DNA from: Solenopsis invicta | Taxonomy: Eukaryota > Arthropoda > Insecta > Hymenoptera > Formicidae | Reading direction: 5' to 3' | Length of the DNA stretch: 64,000 nt | NCBI RefSeq assembly: GCF_016802725.1 | Contig: NC_052670.1 | Coordinates: 9,196,141-9,260,140, forward strand | Part shown: piece after piece, positions 50,988-61,925 of the stretch | Layout: each line of letters starts with the position of its first letter | How positions within the stretch are numbered: position 1 is the stretch's first letter | The notes under the pieces: model-generated | What the model was told of the DNA's origin: nothing | Databases searched by the model: none | What the model saw: only the letters and a program-made list of their open reading frames with translations | Program-made: the position numbers and the translations under genes

Positions 50988-51715
50988 AGAATGTATGTCA
51001 AAGTGTCTCAAAGTATTATCAAAAATATAAAAAATTCCAGATTTCTACCATTACATTTGAATATCTGTGCAAAATTTGAGCATAGTTCCCTTATTGGTTT
51101 AAAAAAGATTTATTTTTTGGCTCGTTCTTATGTAAAATTGCGTTTTATCATAGCTGAAGTGCTTTGATAAGAAAGTACACGGAAAGAATGATTGTGCTGA
51201 AGCATCAAAAAATTTAGCTTAATACAGATCTGAAAATAAATTTTGTTGAGCCATCAAAATAATTTTGTCGGGAGTTCAAGTACGATGAGAAAGGCTGCAA
51301 AATGTTTTAGCATTCCAGCAACTAATTTGACTATCCTACACAATTAATTTGTTGGCCCAACAAAATTATATTCAGATCTGTATCTAATAGCTAAATTTTC
51401 AGACACTTCAGCAAAACCGTTCCTTCCGTGTAGCATTACAAATTAAATTGAACTTTTACATTAATAAAATTCTAATAAATATTCATGCAAAATTTCATTT
51501 AAATTCACTCCCTTACCCGTTTATAAATAATTTTAAAACTAGAGTAAAACATTTGCGCTACACAAGTTATCATATTTTTCATTGTTTTTGTTATTTCATC
51601 ATTGTTTGCTGCTATCGAAATTCGAGTATTCACAATCAAAATTTAACATTAAAAATTCTGCAGTTTTTAAATTTCAATAACTTTTAACTAGAGCATTGTA
51701 GAGCCAACACATCTT
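50988..51715. mobile_element. AT-rich element with AGGATGT-type ends, copy B (interrupted)
   Basis: Runs parallel to 7810-8342 (for example GCATTACAAATTAAAT and CTAATAAATATTC blocks), but is split by the MITE at 51178-51430. Ends AGAATGTATGTCAAAG and inverted AGATGTGTTGGCTC, flanked by TA. Confidence 0.7.
51178..51430. mobile_element. CACGGAAAG-family MITE, type copy with exact boundaries
   Basis: 253 bp, TA on both sides. CACGGAAAGAATGATTGTGC at the left end and inverted CACGGAAGGAACGGTTTTGC at the right. Inside, ACAGATCTGAAAATAA and its inverse. The host element's other copy (8002-8030) shows the site without the insert. Confidence 0.92.
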
Positions 51716-52088
51716 TAAAATTTTCACAGATTGAATAAAATTACATCGCGCGTACGTGTGTGATTTATACTCATTGCGATGAAACTCGTGATACCGCGTT
51801 GATGAGTCTCTTTCTGTCATCCATAATCTCTCATTCTAAAAAAAAAAAAAAATAAAAAAATAAAAAAAAACCGGATTATATTTCAAGACATGTCGTGGGA
51901 TTAAAAATAATACGTATGTGCGACACGTATACAATATCATTCTTTGTTTCGCTGAAGTTTAGATAAATTTTGATGAAGTTGGAAAAACGACGCAGAGCCT
52001 AATATTTCAGATCGATAACGAACGTATCAGCGTTTCAGGTCAATGCTGAACCAAAGCTTAATGGAGTGGCGCGAACTGTTTCATGAAG

Positions 52089-52138
52089 CGACAGCGACAG
52101 TGACAGCGACGGCGGCGGCGGCGGTGGCGACGGCGGTA
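52089..52138. repeat. GAC/GCG trinucleotide repeat
   Basis: GCGACAGTGACAGCGAC followed by GGC and GGT units. Confidence 0.85.
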
Positions 52139-53061
52139 AAGCTTCGAATTTATTTACAGCGAGAATGTCGTGCCGCCGATGACGCGTAGCCGGCCACGGA
52201 AGTATATCGACGCTCGATGCTATAAATTAACGACAAGAATTATTATTGTTCTAAATAGCGCGCGGATGGCCGGTGGCAAAAGCGATATCGCGCGGCGCGC
52301 AGTCTGAAAGCCGCCGCATAATTTACTAACAGCGTTAAATTAACAGCGGGATGCTCGATGACTGGCTGGGGACCAATACGAACAATGTACGGCCTATATA
52401 GAGTGCATAACCGGCGAACGTTAAAACAAATACGGACGCGAGCCGATCGTTAATATCGCACGAACACGAACGCGCGCGCGTCCCTTTTCTACCATTTCTT
52501 CTCTCCCTCGTGAACGAAAATGTCTCCGGTGACGACAAAAAAGGAGATGGATCTCTCTGCGAGCTCGTTCCTACCCTTCCCTCAACGCGGAAACGAGCGT
52601 GCGCGCGCGTGGGTGCTTTCCAGAGGATACACAGGGACAAAGGACAATTAGATGGATTATCGACGTAGCTGTGCAGCCTCACAATAGGGAGATGTATGAT
52701 GCCCGCATTACGTAGCAATTACTTTAATTAATACCGAGAATACAGACATGAAAATAGAGCTAATCGCGTAGAAAATATGTTGCAAATATGCAATGCGTAT
52801 ACGTTAATGTGTTCTCGTTGCGCGACATCAAAGTGTCCCGCAGCGATATTCCTCGAACTCGTGTCGAACACACGAAGAGAGAAGGGGTGGGTAATTAAGC
52901 GGTCTGTGTATATCAATGCGTACCCCCCCCCCTCCCCAACGGCTTCCATCATTGTGACACGACCAGTGTACATATGATGCTGTTAGATTATGCTTGGTTC
53001 CATTGTCTAGACCGAGTCTACACGTGTATGCAGCATGCACGTTTTATACTTACTGATTATA

Positions 53062-53111
53062 ACACACACACACACACACACACATACACACACGCGCGCG
53101 CGCGCGCGCGC
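53062..53111. repeat. Compound (AC)n(GC)n microsatellite
   Basis: An AC run with one TAC break passes directly into an alternating CG run. Both are alternating purine-pyrimidine tracts. Confidence 0.95.
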
Positions 53112-53956
53112 AGTACGAGAATCGCGACAATGCGATCTTACAAATTTATTGCTAATTTAGTTTTGAACGCTTCAAAGTGCTAAGAGCCATGCGACAAACG
53201 TAAATGTATAATTTAAGTAGACATATAATATGTAGAAGTTGCGGTCGCACTGACCTAAGTTCAACCTGATTTCCAAGCAACAGCGATCGATCATTTCGCG
53301 CGATATTAATTTATGCCCATCTGCAATATCTCACGATCTATTCACGTCGAGGAAGTGATTCGGTAATAGTGAAATTTCATGTTCACAGCTGGATCTGTTT
53401 CAGATCATCGCGACGGTGACTGTGTGTCGAACAACTCCGGCGATTTCTCGGATTCGCTGTAAGATTGCACAGCGACAGTTTCACGTAAACTCGTAGGAGG
53501 GACACCGCGTACAAGCCACAGCGAAATGAATGCGGTGGCACGTGGGTAAATACTACGGGCGTGTCATGACCCATGACAATGTTTAATAGATAAATGGCAT
53601 GCCAAAAACCTCGAGGTTGCTGACGAAAAATGAACGTACAGACACGGGACAAAGATGAATCTTTATAATTATTTTTCAATCTACACGCGCATACTTCCAG
53701 TATGCACGTGTGTATTAGAATCTTATTACTTATTTACTTTTTATTTTTGTCACTAAATGTTGCTTATATTAAATAAAAATATTAAATATTAAAGAGGATG
53801 TAATAGAAGTTAATAGATAAGGCATAAGTCAAATCCATTTTAGTAATCAATATAATAATGAAATAAAAATAGTTTAGTTTAATCAATTGATTAATCAATC
53901 TGATTCAATATTATGCTGTTTTTTAAGCACGAAAGAAAAACTGATTTACACTTGTT

Positions 53957-54628
53957 AGAGGAGAATTGCTAAGTGCGTACCACTTGAATTATTTTTTATT
54001 ATATTTTACATTTGATGCTGTTTTGAATACACTCAAATATGAAATTATTATTACATTTTAAATCTTTCTGTAATAACAAATTAATTTGTCATAAAGTTTT
54101 CTGCTGCAAAAGATGTGATTTAGAAAGCCAATTACGTATTTGTAATCTCTTAAATCGTACTGTCTTTGAAATCAAATTTCTGAATTAAATAATTAAAAAT
54201 AGAAAAAAGTAACTAATGCTTATTTTATTAATAATTTATTGAAAAAGTGATCAAATATTCAATTAATAATAATAATGAAAAAGTAAGGAAATAAAACTTG
54301 AATTTATTTTTGTAATTGACATATTTTAATTTTACTATTATCATTTATCAATCTTACATCAAATATTTATATTATAGTAAAGTATCTTTGAAAATACAAT
54401 AATTCAAAATAAGATTGCATTATTCAATTATTATCAACTATATAAATAGATGAAAAATTTACATCAGATCTGCCTGATTTTCTAAAAGGGTAATAGCGTA
54501 CACAAAACAAGATAAGATTAGTTAATTTTTTGTCTGTAATACTCATTTACCTTTTTCTGTTACTAAAGATCGCTTATATCAAATAAAAATATCAATATTG
54601 CACAGATACGCATTCAGCAATTCTTCCT
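53957..54628. mobile_element. 672-bp element with GAGGAGAATTGC ends, copy 1
   Basis: TA-flanked. GAGGAGAATTGCTAAGTGCG on the left and inverted AGGAAGAATTGCTGAATGCG on the right. Long collinear similarity to 56446-57353 (ATTTTTTATTATATTTT, ATTTATTTTTGTAATTGAC, GATTTTCTAAAA). No transposase frame. Confidence 0.8.
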
Positions 54629-54802
54629 TATTACATCTCGATGAGATAAGAATATCTGGTGTACACGCTGATAGTCCCTAAGGATGCAGATGAAGGACAA
54701 TTAGACGGTCTATGGGTGTCAATGGGAACCACAATGGTGCGACGTGCTACGACCTTCGCTCCGGAGCTCATTGCCGTATCTATTACCGCCAGCGCGTACA
54801 CT

Positions 54803-54838
<36 letters not shown>
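54803..54838. repeat. CT dinucleotide microsatellite
   Basis: TC run with one or two T insertions. Confidence 0.95.
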
Positions 54839-56445
54839 CCTCGATCTCCTGTCCCTGCCTTTCTCGCGCATCCACCACACTGCAACACTGCGCTGCATCC
54901 AATTGCCAACCACCGCTGTGACACACGATGTGGTAGACACGTTAAATCAACGTTGGAGACCACATCGTATTCGCGAGCTCTCTCTCCCGCCTGGATATAT
55001 ATCTTACGATGTAACGGAACGTTATTCCGGACCCGCGTCGTTCGTATCCAGGTGGAATACCCATCGCCGAATTGCATTACATCGTAGCACGGCGCAAACA
55101 ATGACATGCCTCGCTTGTTTGGTCTGCTAACTGCTCGGGGAGCGACGTTTGATCGTCGCGCGAGGAGCCCCCGGGAAAAGATTATCCGTATTCCACCGCT
55201 GCCGGGAGCAGCGGTGAATCCGTAATATCGATCCTCGAAAACTGGATCGCGCGAAAACCTTTATCGAGTGCCATCACCTCCTGGCTTCTCCTCGCGGAGA
55301 AACTCTCGTTCGCCAAACTTTTAGGACGGTCACGAGCGGTAACGAGCGCATCTCGGAGAGCTCCGTCATACTTGAGTTCGATTATACTTTTATACTTTTC
55401 GTCCGATAAACGGAGCTTCGAGAAAGTTTCACAACACCTCGAGCGAGCGAGCGATCTTCGCGAGATGACAACACGAGAATCCTACGACGATTGGCGCCGT
55501 CGTAAAAATTCGTCGCAGTTTGCCCGGAAAAATCTTGCTGATGTGGAAGATAAAAAAATCCTCGCCGACAAGCGGTCCGAGAATTTTCCGAGAGCAAGAG
55601 CAGTCAGCGGCTCGGACACAAGCTGGAGGACGTCAAGATTTCCTTTTTTCCAGCGTGTCGAACTACGTCGTCCCGGATCTTTTCCGCGAAACGATTCGTC
55701 CTCCTAAGCGCGCGCGCACAGGGGCGTGCGAGCGCTCGATTGCATCTGCATAAGGACGCAGTTTATCCTATGTTTCCTGGGAGGCAGCCCCAGCCGAGGA
55801 GTACGGTGAATTGCATTTCTTTAGTGGAATATATGTATCGTGTACACGTTGCACACACGAGGTACCATTTGCATTTGTATTTCGCCTCGAAGTGGTATAC
55901 GCCGCGCAGTGGACAGGCGCCGTTAAATTAAAGCGGAATCACCGAGAATTTTTACGCGGCGTGGAAGGCGGATGGCTCTCTCGGGAAGATCCGTTCTCTT
56001 CGCGGTGAAGAGGGACGGCCGTAATTGGAGGAGCATTTCTCTCGAAGTGCTCGTTTCTGTCAAGACACTCCCGCGAGCACTGAGGGAGTCCCCTCCTCCC
56101 TCCCTCCTCCGTGTTCCATCGCGCGCGCCCTCGATCGCATCCCTGGGGGTCACGTGCTCACCGAGAGAAGACAACCTTTATACGGCAACTTTATGTTATC
56201 ACTCGCTACCGGAATCCATAAAACATCACGAAATACGCAGCATAAAGCGAACTCGCGCGACGCCGGATCCAACGGAGAAATCTGGTAGAAACGTTATTTT
56301 CCTCCGGCATACGCTCCAAATTTCTACATACGTATCTTAAAAATATTGTAGCCATAAAGCGGCATCGATTTCGACCCGTTTTAAAATATTCTTGCTATTT
56401 CAGTTTGTTTGAAAAATTATTCGAGCAAGAAAAAAGTATTCATTA

Positions 56446-57353
56446 GGGGAAAATTGCCAACTGCGCACCACTCAAGCTATTTTTTATTATATTTTGCATT
56501 TGGTGCTATTTTAAATGTAAATCAAACACACTTCGAAATTGTAGCTTGATGATTCAGTCACCTATTATTACATGTTAAATCTTTCAGTAATAATAAATTT
56601 ATTTATTATAAGTTTTTCTGGAACATGCTGCGAAAGGGGTGATTTAGAAAATCGGTTACCTAAAGCGTACACTGTGGTCTCTTAAATTGTATTGTTTTCA
56701 AAAATATCGACTTTATGAGTTAAAGTTATTTAAAATATAAGGAATCACTAATTAATATTTATTTTATTAATAATTTATCGAACCAGCGATCAAATATTCA
56801 ATAATTAATATCATAAATAATCATAATAAAACGGTAAAAATATTGAAAAAAAACTGGCTTGAATTTATTTTTGTAATTGACGTTATTTTTATTCATAGCG
56901 GTTACTATTACCACTTAAAAATAATTTTATATTAATACCATTTCATTCATTTATAGTAAAATTTGTGATGCAAATTAGAACATTTGACGGAATGATAAAA
57001 ACATCGATTTAATTTTTCTAATAATTGTAAATATCTATATACAATGAATGTAAAATATCCCACAAGTTTTCCTTTATGAAAATATTTATATTAATTCAAA
57101 ATAAAATTGCATAATTATATTGTTATCAATTATACATATAAGTTGATAAAAATTTTACATTAAATGTACCTGATTTTCTAAAATGCTGATAGCTTGCACG
57201 AAACAAAATAAAACATGCTACATTTTTGTCGATATTACTTATTTTTTATTGACTTTTTATTTTTGTCACAGAATGTTGCTTATATGAGGTGAAAATGTAA
57301 AATATTGTACAGGTGTGCTTCAACAGACCGATACGCATTCAGCAATTTTTCCC
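56446..57353. mobile_element. 908-bp element with GGGGAAAATTGC ends, copy 2
   Basis: TA-flanked. GGGGAAAATTGCCAACTGCG on the left and inverted GGGAAAAATTGCTGAATGCG on the right. About 240 bp longer than copy 1 through extra internal AT-rich sequence. Confidence 0.8.
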
Positions 57354-57500
57354 TACATCTCCCTATGTTACAATTCAGCCTGCAAATATGATGGCGATAT
57401 ACTAAGAAGATTAAATGCGTAATTTCGTGTCACTATTATGCATTTCTGATCGATATAAAAAAATGTAAGAGAATAAAACAGGGAATTTTATGCGTTTCTA

Positions 57501-59115
57501 CACTAAAAATCCAAGCGTGTAAAATGTGCAATTACTTTTTACGCATTTGCATTTTTTATACATTAAATTAAATTTATATGTGTAATTATCGTACTTGTTA
57601 AACGCTTAGAAGTGTATCAATATTAAATTACACGTCTAAAACTGTATAAAACAAAAATTACAAGTGCGTCGCGAACGATTAGTACCGCGCGAGTAAATAA
57701 CACCAAGTAAATTAAATGATAGGTTACTCACCGCCCTTCGCAGTCGCGCTGCCCATCGCCGACCGACGCCAACCAAGCCGCTGCTGCTCCTCGCGCGCTA
57801 CGGGACAATAATTACGACATGATTAGGGAACGGCAGTAGGCATGAGCATCGATGCATTTCAATCGCAAGCGCAAAACCATAAATCTCGGACAGCGGTGAC
57901 ATAAAACGATCGACGCGACGTGAGTGCGTCGCGAACGAAGTATCGCGAGAGTAAATAAACAAATGATAGGTTACCCTTCTTCCCGGTCGCGCAGACCGAG
58001 ATCGACCGGGCCTTTGCTCCTTCCCTCGGGATCCTTCGCAACCGTTTCTCCGTAGCACTCGCGCGATCTCACACGTGCTTATTACCGAAACGCAACGAAT
58101 ACAGAATTCATTGCGCAGGCCTCATGTAATTCCCTTTTAAACGTGATTTCGAGAGCGCTTTGCTGCGCTGCGTCCGCTCCGTGGCGTTCCGTTGGTGGGA
58201 GAGAGCGGCGGATGACGTCAGCGTCACCTCGGCAACTTCACTCCGATTTACCGCCGCGACACGACGCGAGTCAAATTAGAGTTAAGATGCCGAATCGACG
58301 TGGTTGACCTTCACTTTCTACATATGCGTATTAGCGCGTATTACAGCACGCATCAAACAGCCTGAGGTGCGTGCACGGAAGCCGTCTCGATTACTCGTCT
58401 CGATTTCGGCCTCTCATCTCTCGCTTGACTCGCGCGGTAAATCGGAGTGAAGTTGACCGCTAAGAGCTTCGAAGCTCTTTCCTGCCAACGGAACGCCACG
58501 GAGACGCAGCGCAGCGAAACGCTCTCGAATCGCGTTTAATCGGGAATTACGTACGGCTTGCGCAATTGATCCTATATTCGTTGCGCTTTGATAATAAGCG
58601 CGCGCGCGCGCGTATAAGTGCTACAGAGAAGCAGCGCTTCGAAGGATTCCAAGAGAAGCAGCAGAGGCTTGGGGAGGGGGGTAAGTAACCTATCTTTCAC
58701 TTGTCGTTTTAGTCGCGCGATACTAATCGCGTCGCGTGTCTCGTCGATCGTTTTACATCACGCTGTTCAAGATTTGTGGTTTTGAGCTTGCAATCGAAAT
58801 ATATGATGTTCATGCCTACTGTTTCCTACACATCATAATCATTTTCTCGTAGAGCGCGGCTCGGTCTCAAAAACGACACCATATTGCAAATCCAAGTGTG
58901 CGTTAATTTTTGTGCGTAAAATTATGTTGTTACTTCTTACGCATTTATGCGCGCGTAATTTCTTTTTTATATGCTAGACGTGTAATTTAATATTGGTTGC
59001 ACGTCTAAGCGCGTAAAAAGTAGAAAGATATTACGCGTATAAATTTAATTCAGTGCATAAAAAATACAATTGCGTGAAAAGTGACTACACGTTTTACACA
59101 CTTGGATTTGCAGGG
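57501..59115. mobile_element. 1.6-kb foldback element, palindromic along most of its length
   Basis: TA-flanked, ends CACTAAAAATCCAAGCGTGT and inverted CCCTGCAAATCCAAGTGTGT. The arms match, inverted, through successive blocks: ATTAAATTACACGTCTA; ATGATAGGTTAC; CAGTAGGCATGA...TTGCAAGC/TCGCAAGC...AAAACCA; ACGCAACGAATA; GTAATTCCC; GCTGCGCTGCGTC; GGCGTTCCGTTGG; CAACTTCACTCCGATTTACC. The axis is near 58340. The left arm has an extra copy of the ATGATAGGTTACC segment (57.66-57.74 and 57.92-57.98 kb), and the right arm has an extra AAATCCAAGTGTG segment at about 58884. CpG-rich interior, no long open frame. Best described as a foldback or giant hairpin MITE. Confidence 0.85.
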
Positions 59116-60101
59116 TATGTACTTTCTCCTCGCATGCGCCACTGAATCTGAATATCGCCGATCCTCTCCCGTCTTCATCGTGTGTTGCTCGCGTCTGCCG
59201 TCTTGGCGAGCGTTATATCGAGCGAGCGCGATATTTTTACTGCGGTATATTCCCTACTTCGTCGGGGGCCCAGCCCGACGGACTCCAATAAAACGTTCCG
59301 AGCAAGCCGGCGGGCGAATCGCGCGACTCTGAGATTACGTAATTTATTTTTCTCGTGGGAGCTGCCAGCAGCTGCGTGCTCTCTCTCCTCCTCCCCTCCC
59401 CCCTCTCTCTCTCTTCTCCTCTCCCTCTTTCTCTCTTTTTGTCGGTGCTCCACCGGAGTAAGAGGATGCGTGAGAGACGCGATGACCACGCCGCACGACT
59501 GTGCCGTATTTCGAATTAACACGAGAAGAGTTAATTAACTGTTGATCCACGTGGCCTTGTTCCTGAATTCGTAATTCCTATTACGCGCCGCTTTTATAAT
59601 TAAAATCGGCTTCAATCATCGCATTCGCCGTTCGCTGCCTATTGGCGCATTCATCTCCAAACTTCGTGTAATTTATCGACTCGTTCGCGCAGTACTTGCA
59701 CAGATTTTTTTTTAAATAAATTAACGCGGATCAAATATTTGCCACGAGGTACGTAATTTCCAATGGATATTAAATTACTAAAGGAGTTCGTCGACACCGG
59801 CGGGATAACCCCGTTCGCTCGTTATTTCCTGGAGGACTTCCGCACTTCCTTCGAGACGTTCTTTTTCGAGACCCCGATGCCAACGAGGGAGGACGTAGCT
59901 TCAATCAGGCATACGTCGGTTACTCCCTCGACCGTTCTCTCGCGTTATAAGAGGACATTCCACGTGTCAACAGACATCTTGGCACAATAGGGCTCGGTAA
60001 TAAGCAGTACGTGACAACATGCCTTTGTTCATGCTTACAATATACAGGATGTTTCGCGAATAGCAAACGGTTTTAATGTATTTCTCAAGGAACTTGAAGC
60101 C

Positions 60102-60512
60102 AGTTTCTGCACCGAGAAAAAAGCGTTTGATATTTGTCACTATAATTGCACAGTGAAGTAATTATGATTAAAAGTTTCATTTTCATAGTTATTACTAGCT
60201 GCTATAATGTTAGTAAGAATAACGTGTTTAGTTTTACCAACTGTAACAAAATTTTACTTTTATAAATTATGATAATTTTAAAGACTAATATAGTAAAATA
60301 TCAAGGTACGGATAAAAAAAATAAATAAATAAAATTACCGAAGCAAAAGTGGACATAACTACTTTTTAACATTCGCCTATCATTTACGTGTAATAATAAT
60401 TGATAGCTATAATGTGCATAATTAAAACAATTACAAAAACATAGTTGGCACCAAAAATGACTAGAAATTATAGTTAAATTGTGATAATTGCAACCATTTT
60501 TTTGCGCGCAGT
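60102..60512. mobile_element. Possible AT-rich MITE
   Basis: CACCGAGAAAAAAGCG on the left and inverted CACTGCGCGCAAAAAAATGG on the right, with loosely similar TAATTGCAC/CAATTATCAC sub-terminal stretches. Arms are poorly conserved. Confidence 0.35.
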
Positions 60513-61417
60513 GTAAACGTTATTTAATATTAAACGTCCGAATCGAAACCCAAATCGAAATTCAATTACAGAAAACTCCGCTTGAGATTAAACAAAAATA
60601 AAATTTCCTTATCTATCGTATCCTTTAATTTTCAAAATGAAAAACTTATTCATACTTCAGCATCTGCGCTAAAAGAAAATTGATTCCAAATGGCCCCGGG
60701 GTTTAAGTAAAATTTGCCGGGTACGTCGCGCAATCTCTATATAGAATTACGACGGTGACAATTGGGCAAACCGGCGAGAGGCCGATGTCAATAGCGCTGC
60801 GGCAATGTCGTCCCCCATATTGTGTGACCTTCATCTCGGTGCTCAATTGTCGCGTATCCAGCCGCCACATCTCAGCCTCGGCGACGGGCACGTATATTCG
60901 GTAACCCCCTGAATACCGTGCCGTACCGCGCTCGAACCGGCCCGACCTTCCCCGCAGTTAACCGGCAATACCGGCAATACGGTGGCGGACGGCTGCGGCA
61001 CCCTCCGATAGGTTCCTTGCCCCCGAACTGTTGAATTTCAATTTGCTTCCGGCATTCGGCCCCCACCCCGCCCCGCCGCTCCAGCGGACCGCCAACGCTG
61101 CGTGTCCGGTGTGCAACGTGAAATCGTAATTATTGAGCAATTAGTACTCTGCTCGAACGCAATACAGTATTCAATTCGCTTTCGCGGATTTCTGGAAACA
61201 TTCAGTATCGCGGAACGACGCGATAGCTCGCGTGTTCATATGTTACGCGCGTCCGTAGTTAATGTACCTCTTGATATTTTGCATGTACAGCTCGCGGACC
61301 GTGTAATGTACATCGGAGTTCATGTGCCTAAACGCTCTCGAAGGAAAGGTTTTGTTATGTTTTCACTAGCCGGGTGTTCCATAAATCTTAAAAAAATGTT
61401 TGGCTTACTGCACGTTG

Positions 61418-61485
61418 GAGAAACGATTTTGTTGAAAAGACAGATATGAAAATAATTTTGTTGGATCGTTAAAATAATTACATTG
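61418..61485. mobile_element. CACGGAAAG-family MITE fragment
   Basis: GGAGAAACGATTTTGTTGAA, CAGATATGAAAATAATTTTG and TTGGATCGTTAAAATAATTA in family order. Right arm absent. Confidence 0.5.
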
Positions 61486-61560
61486 CACATTTTTAAATAT
61501 TTATGTATTTAAGCTAAATACATAGATGTTTAAATTAAATATATAAATTAAATTAAATGT

Positions 61561-61602
61561 TCAAGTATTTTACGTATTTAAATTAAATACATAAATACTT
61601 GA
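61561..61602. repeat. AT-rich hairpin
   Basis: TCAAGTATTTTACGTATTTA faces the inverted TCAAGTATTTATGTATTTAA with almost no loop. Confidence 0.75.
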
Positions 61603-61737
61603 ATCAAAGAAATTTAATCAAGTTAAAAAATTTTGTCAATTTAACAACTTGTTTTTCTCAATGTACATAAATTTTAAAGAATGTGAAAAGAGTACATATT
61701 AATTTATTAAATAATGTATGTAAAGCATTGGACTCAC

Positions 61738-61782
61738 TGTTTCCGATTATTATACTGTAACCATTGGCCGTCTGAGACTTAC
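61738..61782 (-). other. Candidate 45-nt upstream exon (Sema1a microexon or 5' UTR exon)
   Basis: On the minus strand an A/T-run acceptor ending TTGTTGCAG precedes 45 nt, followed by donor GTGAGT. Of the three frames only one lacks a stop, and it has exactly the phase needed to join the exon at 19563 (one base carried in, one base carried out). It would encode KSQTANGYSIIIGN. The peptide does not resemble the known semaphorin N-terminus, so this may be chance, a UTR exon or another transcript. Confidence 0.25.
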
Positions 61783-61831
61783 CTGCAACAAAAAAAAAAT
61801 CACAAATTAGTAACTATTACCAAATCCTTTT

Positions 61832-61925
61832 TTTAATATAATTATTGTCATATTAATTATCCTAACATTATTATCCTAACATAATTATTTTTATATTAAT
61901 TATCCTAACATAATTATTTTCATAT
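61832..61925. repeat. AT-rich minisatellite, unit about 30 bp
   Basis: About three units of ATATTAATTATCCTAACATA followed by ATTATTTT, the middle one shortened. Confidence 0.75.

Noticed and set aside
57722..57770. Possible coding exon: ATGGGCAGCGCG followed by a GTGAGT donor on the minus strand
   Set aside because: It lies within the foldback element, whose other copies of the same segment lack the donor or the ATG. It is therefore repeat sequence and not the missing Sema1a first exon.
59763..59990. 75-residue plus-strand frame beginning MDIKLLKEFVDT
   Set aside because: It looks more protein-like than most, but I recognise no family, there is no supporting gene structure, and it is short.
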